NCBI GenBank assembly: GCA_022579005.1
Contig: MU401503.1
Coordinates: 1-64,000 of the forward strand
DNA: 64,000 nt
Reading direction: 5' to 3'
Source of the DNA: Poronia punctata
Lineage: Eukaryota; Ascomycota; Sordariomycetes; Xylariales; Xylariaceae
This document shows, piece by piece, positions 37,352 to 49,753 of the stretch (position 1 is the first letter of the stretch; each line of letters opens with the position of its first letter). Made by a program: the position numbers and the translations under genes. A model generated the notes under the pieces. It had not been told where the DNA came from, searched no databases, and saw nothing but the letters and a program-made list of their open reading frames with translations.

Positions 37352-40300
37352 GGTGGCGACGGCGACGGACAATTTCGGTCAAATTCGAGAAGAAATGGGG
37401 CAACAGAATGCGGGAGGTAGTGAAGAGGAGGAATAGTAAGAAAAACGATGCGAAACGGTCAGGGTTGAGGGGCAGGGTGGGTAATCAGAAAGATTGGTGT
37501 GATGGCAGTGGCATGTTGCGGCTTTCAGATAGAACTTTAGGATGACGAGAGATGGACATCGCAGCACAAGTCATATCCCCAACAGTACGGTGCGAAGGGA
37601 CGAATGGACATTTGCGATCGGGTGCGAAACACGACAAGACACGTCCAAAAGCTGTCATGGATATGTATGAGGAGCTCGGGAGAGGCCAGAAAATTCACAA
37701 GCGAGCGATTATTTCTTCCGCGGGACCCCCATGCTCCTCTCCATCAAGGGACCCGCGGTAGCACCCACGGCACCCATGGCACCATGGACGACCACGCCGC
37801 CATGTGGTGCGGAGGGAGTATATGTGGGGCGGGCAATGTACTTTTTTGGAGCTGTTTTGGGAACTGCTATCGATCAACCCGAGAGTGGGGTGGTAGCCAA
37901 ATGAATCCAGCCCATTGGACTGCTTTTCGGTCCGGGTTTTGGCGAGTCAGGCCGCGAGTTGAATAGGTAGCTGCCGAATTGGCATTTTTGCCCTACGGCA
38001 AGTAGGAGCAGCCCGCCGAGCCCTGTCTGACCAGTCCCTCTGGCCAGTAGAGCGCACCGTACCTAGTGACCGTACCGCCCACAGTCCAGTGCTATCGGCC
38101 CAGGCCACAAATGCAAATAATACGTGCTCCTTTGCGGGCAAACGGCACACAGGCCAGGCTTGGTTGTGCTGGCACCCCTGTGGTAAAGGAATGCGTCGTC
38201 ATGACTTGTTCGAGTTCATGTGAGGCCAAGGACACGCTACCTTAAGCAGGATCGGTAGATGTCGGGTGGCAGACACTGGCGAAGCCCCGGTACGAAGGAA
38301 GAGTGCAACATCACTGATAGACAGGGTCTCTCTGGTGCCCGGATGCAGTACGTTGCTGGGCCAGTGGTGGCAAGCTGATACAGTGCCCGCCGCCCTAGAT
38401 AAGAGGCTGGCTGACTCTCGACCCGACCCGCTCACTCAACTTGTCGATGGCAATAAGCCTCAGACGACCGCCGAAAATGATGATTGGAAATAAATCGGTT
38501 TGTTATCTTGTGCAGGGCAGCATTGCGATGGCTCTCTTTTCTCGGTAATTAAGTTCCTAACGGGTAAGGGGGCCGCTCCTGCTCGCTTGCATGGCCTCAA
38601 TTGTTGTACAAAAGCCGAAGAAAGGTGATCCAGGATCCCAAGGTTGCAAGGTTGCAAGGTTCCAAGGTGGGATAACCGGGGCTTTTTCATCGTGGCCAGA
38701 GTGGAATGATCATAATGGCTAAACGGGAAAGACACCAAAAGCTCCTAGTGTACGATTTGTGTCTGTACCAGCGCTCGCGCTGTATCTGTGCCTGTGCGCA
38801 ACACGAAAGGGAAATGCAACACCCTGGATGGAGGTAGTGGGGTGCACAGGACATGAGTGCGAAATAGCATTGAAGTGTGTAACAGGTGGTGGCAGTCCAA
38901 GCTGCAAGGCAAGTGTAGATTGCAACTGTACCGAGGTGTAAAGTTTGGCATGGCCGGATGACCGGCGATGATTACAAGGTTTTCGAGGGTTCGGAATGGT
39001 ATGGAGGGGTAGAGAGTTGGAAACGAGTCTGCTAACTTACTTTGACATCATGGCTTGCGTTGCCCGCCTCAACAGGTCAAAACCTCCCTCCGAAGCTGCC
39101 ATGGTCAGTTTGGTTACCAGATATGAAGACTCAAGGTTATTCTGTGCATGCCACTGTGGCGACTGATGCGGCTGTCGGAGAAGCTGGATTATTGCTGTCT
39201 ATTCCCCTCTATTGTCGAATTTATTGGAAAAGAGTTGGCCCCTTGTTGAAAATAGATATGTAAGTAAGTTTAGAGGGTCGTGGGTAGAGTTTTGTTTGGC
39301 GGAGAAGATCGGATGGACTTGACTGATGGGTGGGGGAGAAGAAGCGAATGTTGAATGTTTGGTCGTAGGTAGTGGTGTGTTTAGGTATACCGGGGTATAC
39401 GGTGTAGGCCCCTAGCTTATCACAGTAGCAGGTACCTAAATAGGGCACAGAGATTGCTCTAGTAGGTCCCCCAATAGTGGTAATCCCGGGATGCCAGGAA
39501 GGGTAGGAGGGGTAGTTATCGTAGGCAGGTCGCATCCAGACCTAAACACCAAACAAACTGTGGCTGTACCTTGATGAGAATATCTCTGTTATTTTGATAG
39601 CGTAGTAGGTTTTGTTATATATCAATAGTCCGCTTCGATCTTTTGCCAGACTTCTCGGCTAAGGAGGTCGAGGAGAACAACCGTTTTTTTTTTCCTTCTT
39701 TGGAATATGTACTTGCTGAAATATGATTGGAATGCCGAGTATCCCAGCTTACAATCTCCAAGTTAATGTTGCACAAGAAGCTAGAAGCAAGCAAGCAATA
39801 TGGGTTTCTCTCAGGAACCCAAGAAGCCAATAGTACGACCAGGTTGACCTAGGCAAATAAAGCCCTTGAGTGCAGTGCGTTGGTTGGTGCAGAGTAGGCG
39901 TGATATGAGTCTCTGGTTTATGTACCTGCTGTATGTACGTGTATCAACATGGGTAAGGCTATCTGCTGGCTATCAAATTGCGGATAGACTTGGGCGCGTG
40001 AGTGGGGATTGATCGATTGACAACAGGCCTGCGTCTATCGATTGCATGCCAAGGAGGAATCAAGCAAGTAGGCGAAGAGAAAAGCGTAGGTACCCTGTGT
40101 TTGGTCGGTATTGTAACTGCAAATGAACTTGTCCACATCAAAAAGGGTCTAAAGCCTGCCTTCGAATAGAAAATAAAACCGAAAATAATATGTCGATTCC
40201 TTGGGCAGTTGGCGTGGCTATCGATCCATGGAAGTTGTCCATCCAGTTGTACCTGCAGACGATTGGGAGATGCCTATGAATCTGTGATACGTGGACCCCG

Positions 40301-40712
40301 TTGTCTCATTGGGCTCTGCTATACCGTGCTGGGAATAGTAACGTCGCTCAGGTAAGTAGGTAATATGTACAATGCAAGTTTTGTTGGTAAGCAAGTTGGA
40401 GGAGGCTTCAAATCTGCACACCGGTCAGAACATATCAGATAAGTAAGTACAGTTCCATTCATATGTTGCTAGGAAGCAAGGTACGTGTAAGCACACACAC
40501 ATAACCTAATACGTTACAAGCCTTGACACCATGATAAAAGTATGCGTTTTAGAGGGGGCTGAGTCTACAAGACCAACGCAAGTACAGGACATCTATCTCC
40601 TTACATCTCCCAGGGACGATGCGACACTTCTAGAGCTGCTGGTACACTGCGCCCGTTTTAATCCGCTATCTAGTAAACTAGCCGGTTCTTTTACCTTGAA
40701 GCATGTGCACGT
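37352..40712. other. Gene-poor region upstream of SCH9
   Basis: The first several hundred bases should hold the SCH9 promoter and leader on the minus strand. Beyond that only short frames without motifs occur. Small tandem units appear (AAGGTTGC at 38640-38668). A 67-codon ATG frame at 40531-40734 ends inside the 85-bp repeat described separately and is not supported as a gene. Confidence 0.45.
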
Positions 40713-40797
40713 AAAGAAGCCAAAGGCGAAATAACCATATAGCGCTATTAGGAATCGAACCTAATTCCACTTATGGTGTATGCTCCAGGACGTATCT
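40713..40797 (-). repeat. 85-bp direct repeat with tRNA-like T-arm, copy 1
   Basis: This unit is identical over 85 bp to 41023-41107. On the minus strand it contains ATTAGGTTCGATTCCTAAT, which folds as a T-arm (six pairs, seven-base TTCGATT loop) and holds a perfect Pol III B box (GGTTCGATTCC). No matching 5' tRNA half lies at the correct distance, so it is not a complete tRNA gene. Confidence 0.8.
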
Positions 40798-41022
40798 ACT
40801 CGCAACACAACGTGAGCCGCCCACGGCTCTAGCCAATGCTAAGGTCACGTACTTAGCCAAACTTAAGAGCTTAGAGCCTGATTTCTCTGAGGGACAGGAC
40901 TTATTGCTTAAGGTTATTTAAATTACAGGCGTATCTTCTGATCGCTTTTTTGCAAAGGTTTCGAACTGGAGACCTTAGACGTAGTAGCAACACGTTTCTA
41001 GCCGACAAGTAATAGCGGTACC

Positions 41023-41107
41023 AAAGAAGCCAAAGGCGAAATAACCATATAGCGCTATTAGGAATCGAACCTAATTCCACTTATGGTGTATGCTCCAGGA
41101 CGTATCT
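41023..41107 (-). repeat. 85-bp direct repeat with tRNA-like T-arm, copy 2
   Basis: This is the second, fully identical copy, 310 bp downstream of the first. The 225-bp spacer includes GTTTCGAACTGG (about 40957-40968), which in reverse orientation is another weaker T-arm-like motif (CCAGTTCGAAAC). The arrangement recalls tandem tRNA-derived SINE fragments or a local duplication. Confidence 0.8.
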
Positions 41108-41410
41108 CACGTAGTATATTAGATGCATGCAGATAGGAAGAAGCATATTCTGTAGGTATCTACCTGAGCTGCGCCCTGAGATGACTCAGATGAAAAAAAT
41201 GAGGGGCCACGGCTAGGTTAGGTAATATAATGGAGTCTACATAACCTACCGTACCGGGACAATGCAGGGGGAAACAATCGTTCTTGGTATATGAATCCTT
41301 GTATCAGAAAGAAGCGTTGCTCAGAAAACAATCGTTGTCTAAAATGGATCTCTGGGCTCCTATTGGTCAGAATTTCGAAGCGGGTCTAAAAAAAGGGAAT
41401 TGCGGGTCTA

Positions 41411-41513
41411 AAAGGGAAAAAAATCAAAAGGTCTCGCCTACTCCGCCAGAGGCTCCGCAGGGGGTCGAACCTGCGAAGCCTCTGACGGAGTGGGCGGCCA
41501 AACCACTCTACCA
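41411..41513 (-). ncRNA. Putative Pol III-transcribed 27-bp-stem hairpin
   Basis: Arms at 41435-41461 and 41470-41496 pair over 27 positions around an 8-base loop. If transcribed from the minus strand there are two G-U wobbles and one mismatch. On the minus strand an A-box-like TGGTAGAGTGG (41503-41513) precedes the stem, the perfect B box GGTTCGACCCC covers the loop (41461-41471), and T runs follow (TTTT at 41426-41429, seven T at 41417-41423), as RNA polymerase III termination needs. It does not fold as a standard tRNA because no acceptor stem closes. It may be a tRNA pseudogene, a SINE head or a small-RNA precursor; transcription is inferred only. Confidence 0.45.
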
Positions 41514-44500
41514 GTGACCAGTTGTTCAACCTTTGCATTTTGTAACCTATATAGTATAGCCCAAGTGCCTTAGAACTAAGCCTCTTTTGGTCGCTTTTGG
41601 TCGGCAACGCATGTTTTCAGCAACGCTTGTTTTCTAAGCAACGATTAAATCCAAAAACAACGCTTCTCTGGCTACACTATTTCCCGCTATGGTAGGTACC
41701 CATGTGGCCACTGATATGCGCGGACTGTCATGTTGTTGGTTCAAACCAACCATTTTTATAAGTACGAGGGCTTCCGAATTGGAAAACAGAAACCTTACTA
41801 TTATGCTTGGAAACTGGCATTTAATTGCCCGACCAAGGTAGCCAACAACTGCAAAGTGTTGGTTTCCGGTTCCGGGCTCACCTGGCTAGCTTGCTGTGTC
41901 ACATGCCTATTGGTCTTCTTCCATCAGCTTCAAGCTTCAGATTACCATAGACGGTTAGGTGACCTATCATGCGGCCTTCAGGATGTAGCCATCCATTTTA
42001 CACGTACAGTGATTCTATCAAACTTGCTTTGGTATCCAAGTGTCCAATTCTCTTTGGTCAGAATCGTTTGCTGTCGGCTGGTGAGGCTTAGCGGGGATTC
42101 ATGAACACTAACAACATATGTGAGGATATACTCCTAAGTGCCGGGTAGATAGGTAGGTAGGGAGGAAATTACAAGTGTATTCATAATAAGTCGGCTGCCC
42201 GATGAGGAAAGACTAGACAAGGCGGACTTGCTTCAGGACGCAGTCAGCTCCAGACCGACTCTCTCCTCTCCAGCTCAGAACTGGGCCACGTCCTGGAGGA
42301 TCCGACGCACTCGATATCATCGCGCATATTCGTTCAAATGGACCACTTAGGGGTGAGACTGGATGCGTGGAGGTATAGTAAAGGGGGGTGTTTAGAAAGA
42401 GGACTGCTGATGTCTACTAGTACGTCCGTATGCCTTGCTTGAGGGTTTCTAGACCCTGATATTGTGTCTCGTCGTGTTTTACGAGTACAGGTTTAGACCC
42501 CCCGCATGTGGAAGCGAGGCTAACCAGAACCACCTAGTTACCCCCCCTTTCGTCACCCCATTCGCGGTGAAGACGTGGAACATTCACTTATGATGTGACA
42601 TTATCTATTGCATATCTATCTTGTTTTGTCTCTGTCGAGATGCTTTTTTGTAGGAGGTCGCAGGGACTGGAAATGTCTTGATACCACGCTTGTGATGCTT
42701 GCTTGTTCTGTTAGCTGTGTTGTGTCCGGATATTACCGCGTCTAAAAAGAATCGCCATGTTTCACACTCCAAGGTCCAAATCGAGTATGACCATGAACGG
42801 GATAGGCAATGCAAACGCTATAGTCCAGAAGTTGTCTGCATGCAATAAGCATGTGGTAATCAGGTTTACCGGCACCAGGCACTTAAAGCAGGGAACAGTT
42901 ACAGGCGCATGCCGTTTTCGGGTATTTTCGCTCTTCTTTCCATAGTGCCTACACAGTAATATATTGACAAAGCCTTGTTATAGATGCATGATAGTATCAA
43001 GGCGCCGTATGACGTGGTAACCTCTCACCATCTCAGCCGGCACAGGTAATGAAACAAAACATTCAGGTGAGATGGGAAAGCCAGGTTCCGGCACCCAAAC
43101 CATTATTAATAAGAAAAGAAGGACCATCCTTGAGGATGTAAATTATACTGTCTAGCCGTCGGCGGGATAGTCTAAATGATGACAGAATCAGACGCTTCTC
43201 TCCATCTTCCCCATACTTAGTCTAGGTACCGGGTTGAATAATAGTGCTAACAAAAGACTTGGGACCGATTTGCTGCCGTACCAATGACATGGTGGTAGAA
43301 CTATTATCACATGTTGTTTGGTGAAAATTATAAAAGAAGAGATCCCTCGCGTCGGACAAGAATCCAGACCAGTATGGGAGGAACGGGATGATATCAATTC
43401 TGCAGTGCCAGAGCATGCCCCAAAATTCCAAATCGATTAGGTACCTTTTCTACCTACTTATACACCGTACGTGCCTTACGGCAGTACTGTACTTGCCTAG
43501 GTGCGCTACGCCGATGATAAGATACAGCGTAGCAACAGCAGATCGCTTATATCCGACACATCTTGATTCTACGAGAAATACCTGACCATGCTAACCTATC
43601 CAGAACGTCTACCAAGATATCTACGTAATACTACTTTACCTATAGCACCGCACACAAGCAGTCAGGACGAAGGAATGCCGTTGACAAAGCAGCAGGCTCG
43701 CCACCGCATTGCCATCAAAGCGGATTCTCAACCCCACAAGGGATGCCAAAACCGAGGGGGTAAAAAGACGAGATAGCCGCTTCAGTTGGGGGCAATTCTC
43801 ACATACGAGCTGACGAGTACCGGTATGTACGTGCTTAACCTAGGTAGGCAGTCTTGGTCAGAACCCTGGCGGTGCATCTGTCTGGCGGTCAATCAGCAAA
43901 AGCTTTTAAAAACGAATACAAAAAGTAAAGACATGTCCGTCATGCAACCAATCCTACGAGAGGAAGACAAGTCTATTTAATAGGTAAGTGTCACCATATT
44001 ATTACGAGTATGATGCGATATTCCCACCTTGAACTTACCAACCAAATCGCAGAGAGATGCCATTATTAATCAGCCCCCAGCCCACCGCTATTCTGCCACT
44101 TTGCGTAACACCCCACCCCCTCCCGCAGCGCAGCCCCAACTGCTAAGCCTAGACTAGGTAGTCCTTCAGGATGCCATCCTCATAGGTTTTCCGCTAACCT
44201 AGGGGGTAATAGGCCTTTGACTGCGAAGCATCTAACCTAACTTGTACGTACTAAGTGTACGAGTACGGCTTGTAACAGGGGCGACTTCTAAATGTGGTGA
44301 TACCTCGATATATCTGAGTGAGTGGTTACGTTCAGCTTTGGCCATCGCATCGGGATATTATCAGGTGCAACTTGCAAGGCCCAGTTTGGGTTACCAAAGC
44401 CCTCTCGCCTGAATCTCTACTCAAGAGTCAAGCCATGATACAGTAGGAAGCTGTACAATACAAACATCGGATCCTACGTTCTTTTTTGCCCGTGGCAAAG

Positions 44501-46393
44501 GGTAAAAAAAAAAGCAAACAATAGATATCTATTTGTCTGGCTACTACCGCTGCCATGACGCTTATCAAACGTCCGAGCAAAGCCTGATACACAGGTCCGG
44601 ATACGGATCAGATAGGCACGGCACATTTTGGGTACGTACCTACGTGGATATCCTGTACCTGTCACCCTCCCACAGTTGCCCCGCCACCCGCCATCCGTCG
44701 CCCGCCTCTATTTTGGCCACGGCCCTTTTGTTAGTCAAGAAGGAGCATGTCGAGTCGGTGACATGCATTCGGTATGCATCGCTACCAAGCCGAAGCCCTG
44801 CAGCCTCCAGTATATGCCGGTGAAGGGTCGTGATAGGCGACAAGACCTATCCTCGACACCCAACATACATATCTGCCCCCCCTAGTCTTGATGTCGACGA
44901 GGCTAGAAACACCCCTGGCCGCATGTCCGTGTTTTGGCCTATAGCCTTCCATTGGGGGCAGTGCTACGTAAGGTAGTCATATGTTCGAGGATCGCGTAGG
45001 TTCTCAAGCCGGTTGGCTAAAACTTTTCAAGACCCGGACACTATATGCTGTACCAAACCTAGGTATAGGCTTTTCGGCGACGGACTATCTCTGAGGCACG
45101 ATATCAACGCTTGTAACCTCGTTTTCATTTTTCGGAATTCGTCCCGGATTGTGCGGAAAGGTAGGGCACTTAAATTAAGGAGGTAGGTACCCGTTCAGAC
45201 CTGCTATGTACCTAGGTATACGTGTAATCTATCGAATAGGTAGGTAATACACAAGCCTACACAGATTGCTTCTATAGTGAGCCTTTCAGCGGGAATATGT
45301 AACCGTTGCCATTGCCACCATGTGGTCACGATACGTAACACAGCACCCCCAAAACCAAGTATTGGGAATATGGCGCTTTCTCGTGCTACTATGTATCTTT
45401 CAAGAATAGAAAGCTCATGTTGAAATTCGTCTCTCAGTCAGCTACGATGAAGCGTTGTTCAAATATAGACACGGCCCCGGTACATAGGTAGTCAGCGATC
45501 ATCGATGAGGTTACACATAACACCGGTCTCTTGCCAATCTCTAACCGTTTAAACCCCCTTGAAATTCGCAGTTGGGCACAGAGAAACTCGCAATAAACGA
45601 CCCACGTGTAGGTATATGTATGCAAGCCCGTATTTTTGGATATCTTCCCGAAAACATGGCAAGGTACGATTCCGCAGTCTCGTGTTTCGTCCCGATGCGT
45701 GGTAAGAAAGAAAGGGGTTACCCACGCTTACACACGTGAGCGGATAAAACATACAAGCAAGGAAGGCTATTGAAAAACGGCTTTGGAAAGGAGAAAGCTT
45801 ACTAATAGGATAGGTACATACCTTGGAACGAAGGCTCGGGGATATATATATATATATATATTTATTTATTCTTGTAGACCGTAACGGCACATGGCTAGGT
45901 TACGGTACTCCTAACCTAGGCTTGACGATTCATGTCAATGTATTTTTTATAGCTTGGGTGCACAGCAGATAGAAGTAAGGTAAGTACTTAAATTGGAACT
46001 TGAATGTTTTAATCTGCTTGGAAAGTTGATTGATACATCTACCTATACTCATACAGGGCGGGCGGCTTGTAGTAACCCGTGTTCTGTTCGTGAGATACAT
46101 AGGCGCGTGAAAGGAATTTAGAAGGAGGAAAACGAACATGACATGACATGACATGACATGACGAAATCCCGCTACTAAAAAAAGAAGAAAAAATATCCCT
46201 TTCTCCAGCCCAGATGATCCAGGTGTTTCCGGAACCCCCCCCCCCCCCCCCCCTTTTCATCATACAAATAGAGTCAAAAGCCCCCCTTAGGTATATTCAC
46301 CTCGTTTCACGAGTACCTAGTACCTTACCTACCTCTTTCCCCCTATACCTATACCGATCCAATCCCAGAAATACCAGGGAAGCAGAAACAATT
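41514..46393. other. 4.9-kb gene-poor region
   Basis: I find no gene. Frames such as 41730-42104 (124 codons) lack motifs and conserved composition. The right part has simple repeats: an (AT)n tract at 45842-45861, five ACATG units at 46136-46160 and a run of 19 C at 46235-46253. Motifs TAGGTA and TACGAGTA recur (for example 42482, 44005, 44257). Confidence 0.45.
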
Positions 46394-46913
46394 TCACCTT
46401 CCCGGCAGCGTATCCCAAACACTCGCATCCTCGACAGACTTGATCCAATCAACCCTTGTCCGACAAAAGAACTCAAGCCGCGGTCTGAAAACATTCTTAT
46501 CGCCGTCGACGATCCCCGCCGCTATGATGACGAATTCCGGTTTAGTCCCCTTGGTCCCGCTTAAGGGACTGCCGCATCGCGAACAGAATTTCCGGTACAC
46601 GATGTCCCCGGATTCGGGACTTTTGTCCGCGTAGGTTGATATTAGGGATGGTGAGGATTCTGTGAATGTGACTTGCTGTGTTTTTGTTTTTGGTTAGTAT
46701 AGAGGTAAACGGGAAGGGGAAAGGGGGGAAAGAGGGAGATACCTCGGTTTTAAATACGGCAAGGGTTGTGAATATTCCTCCGGAACCCTTCTGGCATGAT
46801 GTGCAATGACATAGGTTCGTTGATATGGGTTCGCCTTGGATGGTGAGTTTGATGCCGCCACAGAGACATGAGCCTGTTCTTATTACTGCTGTTGTTGTTG
46901 TTGGCGTTGACAT
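46394..46913 (-). CDS. GFA-domain zinc protein (CENP-V/GFA family)
   Basis: Two exons (46913-46743 and 46675-46394) give 150 residues; the 67-nt intron begins GTATCT and ends ACAG. The zinc-binding cysteines are all present: Cys16 and Cys18 in SCLCGGI, Cys35, Cys37 and Cys40 in CHCTSC, and Cys88 and Cys91 in FCSRCGSPL. This is the fold named after glutathione-dependent formaldehyde-activating enzyme; most fungal members are of unknown function and need not act on formaldehyde, so no reaction is assigned. Length and cysteine spacing are normal. The start is the only ATG before the first cysteine pair. The 3' end overlaps no other gene; a C19 run lies 140 bp beyond the stop. Confidence 0.88.
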
Positions 46914-48548
46914 GATTGATTAAAGGAATTTGTTATATGTTATTTGGTAATATATGGTTATAGGTTGATCTTGTCGAGCTTGCAGCGTAGTGGGATGATG
47001 GTTGGGGGATTGGGGGTCGGGGTTTGAAAACACCAGAAAACGACGACGTTGAAGATGATAATGATAGAGTAAATAGAGGAAAGACTAATGAACTAATCTT
47101 CAATCAAAACCACTGACGAGATCGCAGAACTCTTTATTCTTTCGCTATATATATATATGCTGTTCTTGTTGAGTCAATTGATTGATTAGGTAACTGGCTG
47201 CATCCTCCTATTCCTTCCCATAGGTAGGTACCTAGTTGTGTTGTTGAGCCTCAATCCAACTAATTCAACCTGTAACCGTAGGCTACCCCTGCACTCAATT
47301 GTTGGGTTATAACCTAGTGAGGCGCAGAACAAGGCCTCGGAGTGAGAAATCGTGAAAAATGCCTATATAATAGATGAATTGGATAATAAGTTAAGTACTT
47401 AGGTAGACTAGAGTCGGTGGGGATCCATCCGGGGAGATATGATTCCGTGTACTCGGGATTCCGAAAAAAAGCACCCCACAACGCCGCGCAACACCTGTCA
47501 CGATAATTACCTAGTTCAGGTAAACTACTTAGGTAGGTTAGACACAACAGCGTAAAAATAAAAGTCAATCGTCTATTTTTAGATACGTGGTTTTAAGGTG
47601 AACCGTTTACTGAGCCGCATCCGACGATGGTCATTGTCGTCGTTCCAATGAATAAATATAAGGAAACGGTAAAATAAATGACCAGCAGGTAAAGAGACCT
47701 CAGAATCCCACTCCGACAATTATTTCATGGGGGCATAGATGATAAGAAGGAGCTTCGAGATTGGAAGGGGATAGTGGAATGAATGAGGTTGCAGCAAAAA
47801 AAAAAAATGAGGTGGGAGGTGGACAGACTGAGCAGGCAGGAAGTAAAACGTGGGAGATGGCCATCTGTTTATACTATAACAGACAAGCCTATAGACAGTC
47901 ACCCATCGGGGGTGAGTTGATGCCGTCGAGTGTCTTGATGTGATTTTCGCCCCTTAATTTATGCATTACAAGGGACAGTGAAAAAGATGGGAAAAATAAG
48001 ATCCTAGTTCAGGCCGAACGATGACGAGCGTCGCGTCCAAAGACTGTTGCATACTACGGAGTGTGTTATTAGAACTGTGTAGGGGAGAGATAGGGGCATC
48101 ACACAAATCCAGGAAAGGTATCTCTCTCAACCCGAAAGCCACGGGAGAAAGATATTTAAAACCGGCAAAAAAGCCGTATTTTCCATAGGTAAGATAGCGA
48201 GCGGTGCGGAACAAATTTTTATAATTTTAGTTAACATGAATATACCAACTATATAATATCTTAACTGCGAGTCCAAGTCAACCTCCTTGGCTTCTATTCG
48301 TCTTTCTTGATCTGTCACTCCTTGATTTACTACTACAACAGATGGGCTACGGGTTATGGTCTCTTATAGTGTAAAACTTGTGAAGTAGGCTTACGCCAAA
48401 GCTTAAAAGACTGAAAATGCCGTGCATTCGTGTTACCAGTAGCGAACATTCGAGGCCCCCAGCCATATGTAAATACCCCTATTCATAATATATACAAGCA
48501 CAAGACAATAGCATTATCTTTTGAGAAATAAGAGGGGAAAAAAGTCAA
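46914..48548. other. Intergenic region between GFA and coiled-coil genes
   Basis: The left part is the promoter of the minus-strand GFA gene; the right part is the 3' flank of the minus-strand coiled-coil gene. I see no further gene; frames such as 47720-47902 are hydrophobic low-complexity. A poly-A tract lies at about 47796-47807. Confidence 0.45.
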
Positions 48549-49753
48549 CTAAGATTCGGAGTATGGCGGTGGATTCTCGGATGGGATCGGCTGCGTAGTA
48601 GATGGTTTCGCCGCCGACCCCCGCTCAACCCCCTCCGGCGTCTCGAATATCCTCTGCCGTACCGTTTGCAACTCCTCCCTCGCGTTCTTCAACAGATCCG
48701 ACTGGGTCTTCGCCTTCCGTTCCGAAGCCTGACACCGTCGTCTCGCCGCCTCCAACTGTTCCGACAACACGTCCCTGCATCTCTCGATATCGAGCCGCGA
48801 TTGTTTAATCTTGTCGTGGAACTCCATATCCGTAAAGATATTATCAAACAGGATATCGCTCATAAGACTGCCACTGGCAACATTCACAGACGGCAAATTC
48901 CTCACGTCAGGCGAGAAGTGCTGCGCCTGCGTCACGAGAAGCTGTGCTTGAATGAGCTCCATCTCGGCCTTGTGTAACGCGTTCCGCTCCATCATATCGG
49001 TCGCCGACCCCCCGCCGAACATGTCCCACCGCGAATAATCCAGCGCGTCCTCGATACACGCGAGGGATTCCTTGATGCGCTTGTCGGCGTGATCCAGGAG
49101 CCGCTGCACCTGGCGATCCTGCTCTAGCTTCGAGCTCGCGATATTATACTCCCGCATAATCCCTCCCATCCTCCGCTCCATCTCATCTTCCTCTGGGAAA
49201 TTGGGCGTTGGGCCCTCGAATATGCTGGCATATAACATGTCCAACTCCTTCTGAGCTTCCTGATGCCGAGCGTTTTCGCCCTCGAGATCACTCAGCGCAC
49301 GGAGACCTTCTTCTTTCATATTCAAGAGCTCGTCTCGTTGCGTTGTGGCCTGGTGTAATTTTTCAAGGGCCTACCATGAAGAAAAAGAGCATCAGTTTTC
49401 CAAGAGTCGGTAAAAAGCAAAAATACAAAATTAGTAGGAGATCGTACTTCGTAGTATTCCTTCTCCTCCTTCTCCGCCTTGGCAGCGAATTTCTCTCGTT
49501 TGCCGCTGACCTTGTAGGCAAACCGCTTCATGACCGAGTCACGGTATTTTTCATGATCCTTCCGCTCTTTGAATTTTTCGTGGCCCAAAACGCCAACACG
49601 TCTCTTCACATCTCGAATCTGAACTTCGAGGTCGGCAAGGTAGCGCTTCTGTTGCTCAATGGCTTCCGCGGCATGGTCGGTATTGGACAGTATTTCCAAC
49701 AGCTGCTTATTCCGGGGCGCGGCGTTCCGAAGCACGTCTGTGATTGCCGACAT
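48549..49753 (-). CDS. Conserved coiled-coil protein of unknown function
   Basis: Two exons (49753-49448 and 49370-48549) encode 375 residues; the 77-nt intron begins GTACGA and ends GTAG. Residues about 30-140 and 250-335 are rich in Glu, Lys, Arg, Gln and Ala with heptad-like spacing, indicating long coiled coils. The middle holds a Trp/Gly segment (DYSRWDMFGGGSATDMMERNAL). The C-terminus is Pro/Ser-rich and ends NPPPYSES, where PPPY is a candidate WW-domain/ubiquitin-ligase (Rsp5) docking motif. No signal peptide or membrane segment. I do not recognise a named family; an adaptor or cytoskeletal/endocytic role would be a guess. Confidence 0.85.

Noticed and set aside
40531..40734. 67-codon ATG frame as a small gene
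   Set aside because: It ends inside an 85-bp repeat, has no motif and no support beyond being open.
41411..41520. A normal tRNA gene on the minus strand
   Set aside because: A and B boxes fit, but the T-loop has eight bases and the ends do not form a seven-pair acceptor stem; a long hairpin explains the sequence better.
41730..42104. 124-codon frame as a gene
   Set aside because: Composition is random-like, with no domain, signal peptide or recognisable intron structure around it.
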